Shown: one piece after another, positions 34,414 to 42,969 of the stretch
Layout: each line of letters begins with the position of its first letter
Numbering within the stretch: the stretch's first letter is position 1
DNA from: Bacillota bacterium
Lineage (GTDB): Bacteria > Bacillota > Clostridia > Acetivibrionales > DTU013
Direction: 5' to 3'
Length of the DNA stretch: 64,000 bases
Assembly (NCBI GenBank): GCA_023409735.1
Contig: JAEYRB010000019.1
Span: forward strand, 1 to 64,000
Made by a program: the position numbers and the translations under genes
The notes under the pieces: model-generated
What the model saw: the letters and a program-made list of their open reading frames with translations, nothing else
The model's database searches: none
What the model was told of the DNA's origin: nothing

Positions 34414-36141
34414 ATGCACAATATAAGTTTGAAAACAAAACAAGCATTTATAAGCATATTGTTTGGCCTATTCCCACTAATAATCATCGTATCAGTGTTC
34501 TTTTCCTACGTTTTTAATATGTTGGAAAACGACCGCACCGTATCAAACTATTATAATGTGCAAAATGTAGCTACAGCCCTTGAAAATACCATTGCTAATG
34601 TCAATGAGATGTCTCAATTTATTATCGGCAATGAATACATCAGAAAATTCTTATCAACAACTTGTGCAGATGGTACTGATGAATATAATAGAATATACAG
34701 TAAAGCATATGATCAGCTATTACTCCTGCCATTTGGGACAAAGGTTCTATATAGCATAGGTGTATTCCAGTCTGACAGTAAATCACTTGTGGTCGGCAGT
34801 GAGTGGTCAATGGATATCAGCAAAGAAGAAATTGAAATGGCAAAGAATCTTAAGGGTAAATGGTTCTGGAGTGCTAATGAAAAAACCATTTACATGTGCA
34901 GGCTACTTAGGGATAAGAACGATGTATCTAATGATATGGGCTACATAAAAATAAGTATTAATAAGAGTTTCATTCTAAAACTATTTGCTTCAACAAAAAA
35001 CTATCCAAATGCATCCTTTGCATTACTTGATATCAAAACCGGTAATACACTGTTTGACAATCTTGATGATGAAACAAAAAAATTTTTAACTGACGGCAAT
35101 ATCAATTTGAAGGATCTCATAGAAAACGAAAAAGTAAGTTCACAGGTTAAAATCGGAAATACTCTTTATTCCGGCATGAAATGGGAGCTGTCAGACAAAA
35201 AAACAATTGTTTTCAGTCTTACCCCTGATCTTTCAAGCAGATATAAGCATATTTTTGAAATACTTATTATATCTGTCCTTCTTGTTACAATAGTAATGGT
35301 AGTATCACAGATATGGTTATCAAACAGATGGATGATAAAACCACTCACACATCTCGGATCTCTTATGAAATCAATTGAATCTGAAGACTTCTCCGTAAGA
35401 TTTAATATTAACGGAAATGATGAAATAGCTGTACTTGCCCAGCAGTTTAACCTTATGTCGGATAAGCTGCAATTCTTGTATAATGAAGTGTATCAAAGCA
35501 ATCTTAAAATGAAGGATGCTGAAATTAAGCTGCTCCAATCAGAAATTAATCCACATTTTCTTTTTAACACTCTTAATACTATTTATTGGATGGTATCATC
35601 GGGGGATAAATTATCAGCAGGAAAAACAATTCAGGCAATGTCAAATCTCTTCAGAATATCCCTTTTTAAGAGTTCTGATGGTTTAATTCCTCTATCTGTC
35701 GAAATTGAGCATGTCAAATGCTATTTACAGATACAGCAAATGCGTTTTGAAAACAAAATAATTTTTACAATCGATATGCATGAAAATCTTTTGAAGCTTA
35801 AGGTTCTAAAACTAGTCCTTCAGCCTATTGTCGAAAATGCTATACTTCACGGAATTGAGCCAAAACAGGGAGGTGAAATTATTGTTTCAGTTTACATAAT
35901 GGATAATACATTATGCTATAACATATATGACAGCGGAGTTGGCGCTGATCCGGAAAAAATAAATAAATTTATTGAGTCAGACCAGTCTGACGGATCTCAT
36001 GGCAGAGCGCTTCATAATGTTAATGAAAGACTTAAATTAAAATTCGGTAAGGAGTATGGATTATCATATCAATGCCCGGCAGATGGCGGTAGTACATTTA
36101 TTGTAAAACAGCCAATTATACAAGTGGAGGGAAGAAAATGA
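34414..36141 (+). CDS. YesM-type sensor histidine kinase
   Basis: A 575-residue membrane kinase. TM1 about 13-34, an extracytoplasmic sensor (about 35-285), TM2 about 286-306, HAMP (about 310-365), a His_kinase domain with the phosphorylatable His in EINPHFLFNTLN, and a HATPase with the N-box QPIVENAILHG and G-boxes DSGVGADP and GRALHNVNERL. Kinases of this class pair with AraC-type response regulators to control neighbouring sugar transporters. ATG at 34414 has AGG close upstream; GTG at 34405 is an alternative. It overlaps the regulator gene by an ATGA junction, which fixes the pair as one operon. Confidence 0.92.
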   Translation: MHNISLKTKQAFISILFGLFPLIIIVSVFFSYVFNMLENDRTVSNYYNVQNVATALENTIANVNEMSQFIIGNEYIRKFLSTTCADGTDEYNRIYSKAYDQLLLLPFGTKVLYSIGVFQSDSKSLVVGSEWSMDISKEEIEMAKNLKGKWFWSANEKTIYMCRLLRDKNDVSNDMGYIKISINKSFILKLFASTKNYPNASFALLDIKTGNTLFDNLDDETKKFLTDGNINLKDLIENEKVSSQVKIGNTLYSGMKWELSDKKTIVFSLTPDLSSRYKHIFEILIISVLLVTIVMVVSQIWLSNRWMIKPLTHLGSLMKSIESEDFSVRFNINGNDEIAVLAQQFNLMSDKLQFLYNEVYQSNLKMKDAEIKLLQSEINPHFLFNTLNTIYWMVSSGDKLSAGKTIQAMSNLFRISLFKSSDGLIPLSVEIEHVKCYLQIQQMRFENKIIFTIDMHENLLKLKVLKLVLQPIVENAILHGIEPKQGGEIIVSVYIMDNTLCYNIYDSGVGADPEKINKFIESDQSDGSHGRALHNVNERLKLKFGKEYGLSYQCPADGGSTFIVKQPIIQVEGRK

Positions 36142-37673
36142 TTACTATGCTCATAGTCGACGATGAGCCTGTAGTGAGAAGTGGTATAAGGTATTCGATA
36201 CCATGGAGCAAATATGATGTAACCGTTGTAGGTGAAGCCGAGAACGGTAAAGTAGCAATGAAAAAGGCAATACAGCTGAAACCGGATCTGGTTATCTGTG
36301 ATATAAGAATGCCTGTTGAAGATGGTATTTCTTTTATCCATAACATTCGAAAGATCATGCCGGATCTGCAAATGGTCATGCTTACAGGATACTCAGATTA
36401 TGAGTATATGGTAGAGGCGATCAAGGCGAACGTATGCAACTATCTATTGAAGCCTGCGTCAATGGAGCAGATCGTCGATGCCGTACTGCAAATAAAAAGC
36501 AAAATTGAATTGAGTCGTATGGATATGCTGCAGTCTCAGAAGAAGGATGAACTTTTATCAGAGAATATAGACATATTAAGGGAGCATTTCGCTGAGGATC
36601 TTTTGGCCGGTAAAATGTCTGAAAAAAGGCTGTTGACCAGCATTACTACCTTGAATATTCCTCTTCATGGACCGTACTATGTTATATTATTAGCTATGAG
36701 CAAGCAGAAAGAATCCTGGAATTTGATACAGGAGGCTTTATCTATATTTAAAGATTATTCACCTGCTATTATAAATAAGCCGCAGGAGAGGATAGTAAGC
36801 TTTATTTTGAATTTAAATGAGCCTTTATCACAAGAAGAGATGGATAAAAAATTTCAAAGATCATTTTCAAGCTCAAATAATATAGTAGGGGGATTAGCAA
36901 TTTCCAAGGCTATCAATGGCATAAATGAATTCCCGGAAACCTATAATAAGCTTATGCATCTAATAAATCGCGGTATTTGGTATCCTAACGGAACCTTTCT
37001 ATTTGAGGATACAATAAAATTTCCAGAGATTTCTGAAAATGAGATAGTTGATCTGGAACGCAAGTTATTTGACGCTATAAGAGAAGCCTACCCTCATAAA
37101 ATCACAGAATGTGCTGAGAATCTATTTGACAGATTAGTTGAACTGAAAATAGAATACCCTGATTTTATAGAAAAGATACACACAATTGAAAATACTATCA
37201 ATGTCATTTGGGGACTAGAGGAAAAACAAGAGCAAGATGATGAAATGAACATCTCAAAAATACGTGAACATTTTATTCAATGCAGTAAAGAAATAAGGCC
37301 CAACCAGAGTAAGTATGGAAACGGTCTGATAGGACGCGTGCTCAGGTATATGGAACAGAATTACTCACAGGAGCTGACATTGGAATCAGTAGCTTCTCAG
37401 TTATTTATATCTCCCACATATCTTTCAAGGCTTCTTAAAAGTAAGACTAAACTAGGATTTCATGGATGGCTAGATTATTTCCGGATACAGAAGTCCAAGG
37501 ATCTCCTCATAAATACTTCACTAAAGCATTATCAAATTGCCGAAGCCGTGGGATATAGTTCATATAAAATTTTTTCTGAGCACTTCCAAGAGGCGGTTGG
37601 GTGTACTGCAAAAGATTATAGAGCACAATTTGTAAATAACAGTAATCAAAACAAAGCCTCTGAGAATTATTAA
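36138..37673 (+). CDS. YesN-type response regulator with AraC HTH
   Basis: A 511-residue regulator. Receiver domain (1-120) with LIVDDEPVVRSG, phospho-acceptor Asp in VICDIRMP and the conserved Lys in LLKPAS; a middle region of about 250 residues without a recognised domain; C-terminal AraC double HTH (about 405-500; LTLESVASQLFISPTYLSRLLK and YQIAEAVGYSSYKIFSEHFQEAVG). It probably activates the convergent sugar ABC transporter (37707-40999) when the kinase senses the sugar. A candidate target is the inverted repeat at 41088-41128. Confidence 0.92.
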   Translation: MITMLIVDDEPVVRSGIRYSIPWSKYDVTVVGEAENGKVAMKKAIQLKPDLVICDIRMPVEDGISFIHNIRKIMPDLQMVMLTGYSDYEYMVEAIKANVCNYLLKPASMEQIVDAVLQIKSKIELSRMDMLQSQKKDELLSENIDILREHFAEDLLAGKMSEKRLLTSITTLNIPLHGPYYVILLAMSKQKESWNLIQEALSIFKDYSPAIINKPQERIVSFILNLNEPLSQEEMDKKFQRSFSSSNNIVGGLAISKAINGINEFPETYNKLMHLINRGIWYPNGTFLFEDTIKFPEISENEIVDLERKLFDAIREAYPHKITECAENLFDRLVELKIEYPDFIEKIHTIENTINVIWGLEEKQEQDDEMNISKIREHFIQCSKEIRPNQSKYGNGLIGRVLRYMEQNYSQELTLESVASQLFISPTYLSRLLKSKTKLGFHGWLDYFRIQKSKDLLINTSLKHYQIAEAVGYSSYKIFSEHFQEAVGCTAKDYRAQFVNNSNQNKASENY

Positions 37674-37688
37674 TTCCCGGAGGCTTTT
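37653..37688. terminator. bidirectional terminator between the regulator and transporter genes
   Basis: AAAGCCTC / GAGGCTTTT stem (37653-37660, 37680-37688) that overlaps the last codons of the response regulator and serves the convergent transporter operon too. Confidence 0.78.
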
Positions 37689-37706
37689 ATTATTAGCGTT
37701 GTAAAA

Positions 37707-38600
37707 TTATCCCTTGACTGCCCCGGCCATCATACCTTTTATTATTTGCTGCGAGAATGCGAAATATAGTATCAGTGCAGGAATCATGCAGACAAATATT
37801 GTTGTCATTATTCTCGGATAATCTGTAAAATAGTCTCCTTTAAACCGCATAAGCGCTAGAGGAACGGTATAATTGATCTCGCTTTGGAATATTATCAGTG
37901 AATAGGTGAACTCGTTCCAGCTGTGGAAAAATGTTATTATACCTATTGTTACGAGAATCGGCTTAACAGTCGGGAAAATAATTGTGAACAGTGTTCTTGT
38001 AAAGGAACTCCCATCTATTGCTGCAGCTTCCTCCATCTCAATTGGTATAGTTGATATATATCCCTGAACCAGAAAGGTCGATGTCGTTAACTCCAGACAC
38101 ACTATTGGAAGTATTGTAGAAAACCACTTGTCATGCAAACCCATTTTAACTACTAAAATATACGTCGGAACTAAAATTGCCTGAATAGGTATAAATAGGC
38201 TTGCCATATAAGTACCATACAGTACGTTTCTAAGCTTGAACCTGAATCTTGAAATAAAGTAACCGTTTATAAATGAAAACAGCAACACAAGCATCAGAAC
38301 AAAAAAAGTAATACGCACTGTATTAAACATGTACCTTCCAATATTAAGCTTAGTGAACACATATTCATAATTTGCAATATTTAGTTTTTTCGGCAATGCC
38401 AGTACATTTACTGAAAACTCTGTCTGAGTTTTAAATGATGTATAAAATAGCCAAATGATCGGGAAAATACAAGTGATTGCATATATCCCTGGTAATAAAT
38501 ACATCAAAGCTTTTGCAGTTATGCTTCCGGCAGAACCGGATTTAACAATATACCGTTTAGCTTTAGAATACATTGTAGCACTGTTTGTTTGTACGCTCAT
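37707..38600 (-). CDS. carbohydrate ABC transporter permease, MalG type
   Basis: A 297-residue inner-membrane subunit with six predicted helices and the cytoplasmic EAA loop MEEAAAIDGSSFTRTLFTIIFP that contacts the ATPase. Second permease of a CUT1-type sugar importer. No ATPase is encoded here, so a shared MsmK/MalK-like ATPase elsewhere is implied. Follows the MalF-type permease by 33 bp. Confidence 0.9.
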   Translation of the reverse strand: MSVQTNSATMYSKAKRYIVKSGSAGSITAKALMYLLPGIYAITCIFPIIWLFYTSFKTQTEFSVNVLALPKKLNIANYEYVFTKLNIGRYMFNTVRITFFVLMLVLLFSFINGYFISRFRFKLRNVLYGTYMASLFIPIQAILVPTYILVVKMGLHDKWFSTILPIVCLELTTSTFLVQGYISTIPIEMEEAAAIDGSSFTRTLFTIIFPTVKPILVTIGIITFFHSWNEFTYSLIIFQSEINYTVPLALMRFKGDYFTDYPRIMTTIFVCMIPALILYFAFSQQIIKGMMAGAVKG

Positions 38601-38633
38601 ATTAATTCCTTTTCTTTCCCTATTATCAATTCA

Positions 38634-39527
38634 CTATTTTTCCCTCAATATCAATTTAGAAAATCCCTTTGTACCAGAAATAATAATTACCATAACGATC
38701 ATAATACCTACTGAAATAGCATTACCATACCCAAGGTTGGATTGGTTAAAAGATACATTATATGCATATAAAGCCAATACATTTGATGAATATCCGGGAC
38801 CTCCATTGGTCATAGCCATAATATGGTCAAAGGCTTTCATGTTTGCAGATACACAAAGCAGAATGCAAACCACGAGAGTGTTTTTTATAAGTGGGAAAGT
38901 AATTGAAACTGCCTTACGTAACCCCGAGGCACCATCAATTTCAGCCATTTCATATATTTCCGGATTAATAGACGTCATTGCTGCCATTAATATTACCAGA
39001 TGGAACCCAACATACTGCCATATTAACGGAATACTAATCACTGCCATGATCCCCTTCTCATTGGAAAGCCATGGTGTCGCTGCCTGGGAAAAGCCGATCA
39101 ATTTCAACAGGTAATTAAGTAGTCCATAGTTATAATCATAAATCATTGTCCATACATAACCTATAATAATAGCAGATAGTATTACAGGAAAATATAATAC
39201 AGTTCTATATAAGCTTGATACCTTTTTATTAATAGTACTGGAATTAAGTAAATTAGCAAAGATAAAAGCCAGCCCTACCTGTCCTATAAGACATGAAATA
39301 ACCAGGTAGATATTATTTTTAAATGCTACCAGCACTGCCGGGTCTTTAAGTAACTTCTTGTAATACAAAAGGCCCACAAAGGTCTTGACATTTATAGATT
39401 TAAAATTAAACAAGCTAAAATAAATTGCCAAAATAATTGGCAGTATGAACACACACAGGTATATCAAATATATCGGAGTAAGATATAAAGCCATTACTGA
39501 CTTTTTAGGTTTAATACTTTCATTCAA
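38634..39527 (-). CDS. carbohydrate ABC transporter permease, MalF type
   Basis: A 297-residue permease with six membrane helices and the EAA loop EMAEIDGASGLRKAVSITFPLIK. Pairs with the MalG-type subunit just downstream. It is separated from the binding-protein gene by a strong hairpin (39559-39590), which probably lets the binding protein be made in excess. Confidence 0.9.
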   Translation of the reverse strand: MNESIKPKKSVMALYLTPIYLIYLCVFILPIILAIYFSLFNFKSINVKTFVGLLYYKKLLKDPAVLVAFKNNIYLVISCLIGQVGLAFIFANLLNSSTINKKVSSLYRTVLYFPVILSAIIIGYVWTMIYDYNYGLLNYLLKLIGFSQAATPWLSNEKGIMAVISIPLIWQYVGFHLVILMAAMTSINPEIYEMAEIDGASGLRKAVSITFPLIKNTLVVCILLCVSANMKAFDHIMAMTNGGPGYSSNVLALYAYNVSFNQSNLGYGNAISVGIMIVMVIIISGTKGFSKLILREK

Positions 39528-39558
39528 AATTTGACACCTCCATAGCTATACAAAATTC

Positions 39559-39590
39559 TTTTGGGAGTATAAGAATTTATACTCCCAAAA
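39559..39590 (-). promoter_or_regulatory. strong intercistronic hairpin (attenuator/processing site)
   Basis: Perfect 14-bp inverted repeat TTTTGGGAGTATAA/TTATACTCCCAAAA with a 4-base loop between the binding-protein and permease genes. It is likely to stop part of the transcripts or to protect the upstream mRNA, as in other binding-protein operons. Confidence 0.75.
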
Positions 39591-39610
39591 GCAGACGTTA
39601 ACCACATTAA

Positions 39611-40999
39611 CTATTTCGTTGCCAAATATTCATCCTGTGCATCCTGCAGATCCTTAGCCATCTGCTCAGGTGTCATTGTACCTGAAAGAAGAGTCTGAGT
39701 ATCAGCACGCATCTTTGTATTAACTCCATTGTTCAAATAGGTAAAGAATGCTTTTGCAGTTGGATAACCATGAGTATGAATTGCCATGAAGTCCTGAATC
39801 ATTGGATGCAGTGATGAGTAATCTGCATCAACAGCTATAGGAGCAGTTGTTCCCTTTTCTGCACAGAATTTTGCATAATCCGGGCTTGCCAGCTGGCTTA
39901 TGAGCTCCATACATGCCTTAAATTTTGCGGAGTTCTTATCTATCTTGCTGTTTATTGCATATGTCTCAGTTGAAGCATATACAAGATATGTGTCCTCTTC
40001 CTTACCACTGATTGAAGGCCATATAGCTGCTTTTGTATTGTCTACAACTTCCTTATTCTCATCTTTGTGAAGAAGGATAGTATTTGTAGCCCAGCCACCG
40101 CTTACATGACAGAAGGCTTTGCCCTGGCTATACCAGCCTACACCCCATACGTCATCTTGCGAGTTGAAGTCTGCGTTAAATACAGGGGTCAATTTCTGAA
40201 CATATTGTAATGCTTTAATGAAGTTTTCATCAGTATATTTTACGCTGCTGTCGTTATTAACCATCTTGTCTGCCCAATCCTTACCGCATACTTCATAAAC
40301 GATTGGATTAACGAAATGGTTCATAGCAAACCACTGTCCCTTATTACCAAGAGAGATCAGGTCTATTCCCTTTGCATCAAAATACTTGTCTAATGCCAGA
40401 AGCTCATCAAGAGTCTTTGGAAACTCAGTGAGGCCGGCTTCTTTAAGCATCTTGTCATTATAGTATACGATGTTATAGTCTGTGAATTTCATGTTTAATC
40501 CATAGATCTTACCATCATTATATGTACAACCTGCGAGCTTATCAATGTATTTATCAGGCTCTACATAATCAGTTACATCAGCAGCAAGTCCGCCGCCTGC
40601 CATAGTATCCAGGTTTGAATACAAGAAACTGAAAACATCAGGAAGATTATCAGCTGCAGCCAACTGAAGGATATATGAGTTATAATCATTCGAGTTAGCT
40701 GTTTCATTAACTGTTACATTTGGATATTTTTCCTTAAACATATTAATCATTTCACGGAATGCAGCACTTGTAACAATAGTTTTCTCTGCTTCTTCACTGT
40801 TACCATGAACAAAATCAATTGTTACAGGTTCCTTTGTCCAATCATTGCTATTTTCGGCCTCTACATTAGTTTTAGCTTCTTCGGTTGTTTTTTCAGCAGT
40901 CTTCGGTGTGTCAGATGATGATGTATTTCCACCGCAGGCGGTAAAAGATACTACCATTATTACTGCCAGTAGCAATGTGAGAATCCTTGTTTTCTTCAT
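39611..40999 (-). CDS. sugar ABC transporter substrate-binding lipoprotein
   Basis: A 462-residue family-1 extracellular solute-binding protein. Signal peptide with lipobox (SFTACGG, Cys22), a low-complexity Ser/Thr/Glu linker (about 24-55), then the bilobed binding domain starting VTIDFVHG. ATG at 40999 (MKKTRIL) is preferred since GGAGGAG lies 4-5 bases upstream; the longer frame would bury the signal peptide. Ligand not identifiable; the context suggests a plant-cell-wall oligosaccharide. Confidence 0.9.
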   Translation of the reverse strand: MKKTRILTLLLAVIMVVSFTACGGNTSSSDTPKTAEKTTEEAKTNVEAENSNDWTKEPVTIDFVHGNSEEAEKTIVTSAAFREMINMFKEKYPNVTVNETANSNDYNSYILQLAAADNLPDVFSFLYSNLDTMAGGGLAADVTDYVEPDKYIDKLAGCTYNDGKIYGLNMKFTDYNIVYYNDKMLKEAGLTEFPKTLDELLALDKYFDAKGIDLISLGNKGQWFAMNHFVNPIVYEVCGKDWADKMVNNDSSVKYTDENFIKALQYVQKLTPVFNADFNSQDDVWGVGWYSQGKAFCHVSGGWATNTILLHKDENKEVVDNTKAAIWPSISGKEEDTYLVYASTETYAINSKIDKNSAKFKACMELISQLASPDYAKFCAEKGTTAPIAVDADYSSLHPMIQDFMAIHTHGYPTAKAFFTYLNNGVNTKMRADTQTLLSGTMTPEQMAKDLQDAQDEYLATK

Positions 41000-41087
41000 T
41001 TTCTCTCCTCCTAATTTAAATAGCATAGTCAATAAGCTTTTATTGGTTTCTTGCAATAGCAAGCAATACTATTGTAAAGCTTCATAT

Positions 41088-41128
41088 GAACTTCAAATGA
41101 AATTCAAAATCCAATATGTTTGAAGTTC
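41088..41128 (-). promoter_or_regulatory. 10-bp inverted repeat, candidate regulator site
   Basis: GAACTTCAAA (41088-41097) and TTTGAAGTTC (41119-41128), centred in the gap between the SnoaL-like and binding-protein genes, next to the palindrome TTCATATGAA (41081-41090) and close to TATAAT on the minus strand (complement of 41130-41135). Suitable as an operator of the transporter operon; the binding protein is unknown. Confidence 0.5.
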
Positions 41129-41176
41129 TATTATAATTATCAACATTTATCAATATCCAGGTATGATCAACTACAC

Positions 41177-42169
41177 TTAAGATTGCGGTTTAAGCCCCAC
41201 ACCTTCGGGAAACTCCTTAACGCGGTTTATTTTCAGTGCCTCTTCCTTTGAAATAGGGGTCTTTGACCAATCTATATCCTTCTCACCAAAAGCGTAGTCG
41301 CTTATACGAATTGCACACAGGAGTCCGTCTTCACCGCGTTCATATGCAGCAATTCCGGACATTGCAATACGGCCGATTTCATTCAAGCCCTTATCGCTCA
41401 AAATATGCACCCATTCAATAACACAGGTAACATTATCGTCTGTAATCGTCTCGTAACGCATACCAACTCCGCTTGGAATGTAACCTCTCATAAACTCAAA
41501 TTTGCCGCGGAGTTCTTCCTGGCTATGTACAGCATTTAAATCTACGTCCTTGCTGGGTTCATATCCGGCAAAAATACAGCCTTCCCCCATGACTCCCATT
41601 ATTCTGTCCACATCTACTGCAGGCATATGGTGGAGAGCTTCATAATACTCACGAACCGCACCGGTTAGAAGACCCGGATCTCCCATTTCAAGATGAGCCG
41701 ATGAAAACATAGGCTTACGGTAAGCCGAACAACCAGGAATATAAGTATAGTGGGTATACATGCGAATCTCATCAAGACTGTCTGGCGTGCGAAGATCACC
41801 TACAATGAACATAGGTACCTGGTTTATTTCACCGTCCACAACAAAATTAAACACTGCCTCCGTAATAGAACGTCCATTAGCCCTTGTTTGAATAACAGGC
41901 TGAACACTTGCGCTTTGAGCATTAAACTGCTTAAGCCAGCCCTCTGCAAATTTTCTTATTTCTTCAAGTCCTTCAAATCGGCCATAAGGTGCATTAACAA
42001 CTGGTGGAATATTTCCAAACAGCTTCTTCTCTCTGAAATACCCAACCGCCTCATCTGTTAAGCCGCTGCATAAAGCCACTGCAAACTTTAGCTCCGGGGA
42101 ATTTGCCTGAATAATGTGCTTAGGATTTGAATGACGTACTGCTAATGAACATTTTTGTCTTATCTTCAT
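41177..42169 (-). CDS. tandem SnoaL/NTF2-like domain protein
   Basis: A 330-residue cytoplasmic protein that appears to hold two NTF2-like alpha+beta cone domains (about 30-160 and 165-310). The second contains AVREYYEALHHMPAVDVDRIMGVMGEGCIF and the ESYEPSKD-type loop (GYEPSKD). NTF2-like folds are used by isomerases, dehydratases and hydrolases or as binding domains; no catalytic residues can be assigned. It lies 177 bp upstream of the sugar-binding protein on the same strand. I see no ribosome binding site before ATG 42169, so the start is uncertain. Confidence 0.6.
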   Translation of the reverse strand: MKIRQKCSLAVRHSNPKHIIQANSPELKFAVALCSGLTDEAVGYFREKKLFGNIPPVVNAPYGRFEGLEEIRKFAEGWLKQFNAQSASVQPVIQTRANGRSITEAVFNFVVDGEINQVPMFIVGDLRTPDSLDEIRMYTHYTYIPGCSAYRKPMFSSAHLEMGDPGLLTGAVREYYEALHHMPAVDVDRIMGVMGEGCIFAGYEPSKDVDLNAVHSQEELRGKFEFMRGYIPSGVGMRYETITDDNVTCVIEWVHILSDKGLNEIGRIAMSGIAAYERGEDGLLCAIRISDYAFGEKDIDWSKTPISKEEALKINRVKEFPEGVGLKPQS

Positions 42170-42499
42170 TATAATGGCATACTTCGTGGCAAAACCACGA
42201 TACGCCCAGCACCACCTTTCATAATATGAATTTGTTTATGAAAATTATCTTGAGATAGTTTTATACTAAATTTATCCATAACCCTGTTAGTGAATCTATT
42301 ATATGCCTTATCAATAGACTGTAATATTCATCATATTTATTCGATCTAGTTTGGTATTATTATATATGCCCGGAGATAAACGCTCTTCAAAAAAAACAAC
42401 CAATATTCTCATGCAAACAGGTCAATTTTAAGTGATATTCGTTAGTAGGTTGATCCTAAATAGACTTTTTAAGGTATACTTATTATTTCATTCCTTTTG
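42170..42499. other. divergent intergenic region
   Basis: AT-rich region between the SnoaL-like gene and the small Cys/Lys-rich gene; apart from the extended -10 promoter at its right end, no gene or strong structure is seen. Confidence 0.4.
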
Positions 42500-42508
42500 T
42501 GGTATACT
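42500..42508 (+). promoter_or_regulatory. extended -10 promoter of the small Cys/Lys-rich gene
   Basis: TGGTATACT (TGN + TATACT), about 54 bp before the TTG start. A TTATTA about 17 bases upstream is a weak -35. Confidence 0.55.
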
Positions 42509-42561
42509 AAATAACATAGTTCAAAGATAATTGAACTTATATGCTAAAGGAGTTGATATAT

Positions 42562-42795
42562 TTGGCAGAATTCTGCGAGTGCGGTTCTCTTGTAATTGAC
42601 GGACGTTGTACCAATAAGAACTGCGTGCACAGAGGCGATGTTAAAACTGAAGCCAAGAGCAGGAAACCTTCATCAAGAACTAAGGCTGCAGCTAAGATTA
42701 CAGATACAGAAAAATCTGCTGCAAAGCGCAGCAACCCTCGTAAGGCATCTAAATGCATTACCTACAATTTGTACGAAGATGAAATAAGAGAATAG
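42562..42795 (+). CDS. small zinc-ribbon-like, lysine-rich protein
   Basis: A 77-residue protein. The N-terminus has four Cys in the pattern FCECGSLVIDGRCTNKNC, likely a zinc knuckle, followed by a Lys/Arg/Ser/Ala-rich tail like a nucleic-acid-binding extension, and ending in a short acidic segment. Start is TTG at 42562, 9 bases after AAAGGAG; the ATG at 42541 has no ribosome binding site. It has its own promoter and a strong terminator, so it is very probably a real gene. I recall similar short unannotated proteins in cellulolytic Clostridia but no function. Confidence 0.7.
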   Translation: MAEFCECGSLVIDGRCTNKNCVHRGDVKTEAKSRKPSSRTKAAAKITDTEKSAAKRSNPRKASKCITYNLYEDEIRE

Positions 42796-42817
42796 AGGCT
42801 AGCCCCTATTCTCTTTT
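42787..42817 (+). terminator. terminator of the small Cys/Lys-rich gene
   Basis: AGAGAATAG (42787-42795) / CTATTCTCT (42806-42814) stem with TTTT; it overlaps the stop codon. Confidence 0.8.
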
Positions 42818-42969
42818 CATATTTGCTTGTCAAATTCAAGCCTTAATTTTGTTACAATGTTATTTTTCAGATTCATAATTCATTTACGATTTATAATTCT
42901 TGTTTCTGATACACTATTATATCTATCTGGTAATTCATATTCTTCACGATTCAAGAAATATTTAATTTC

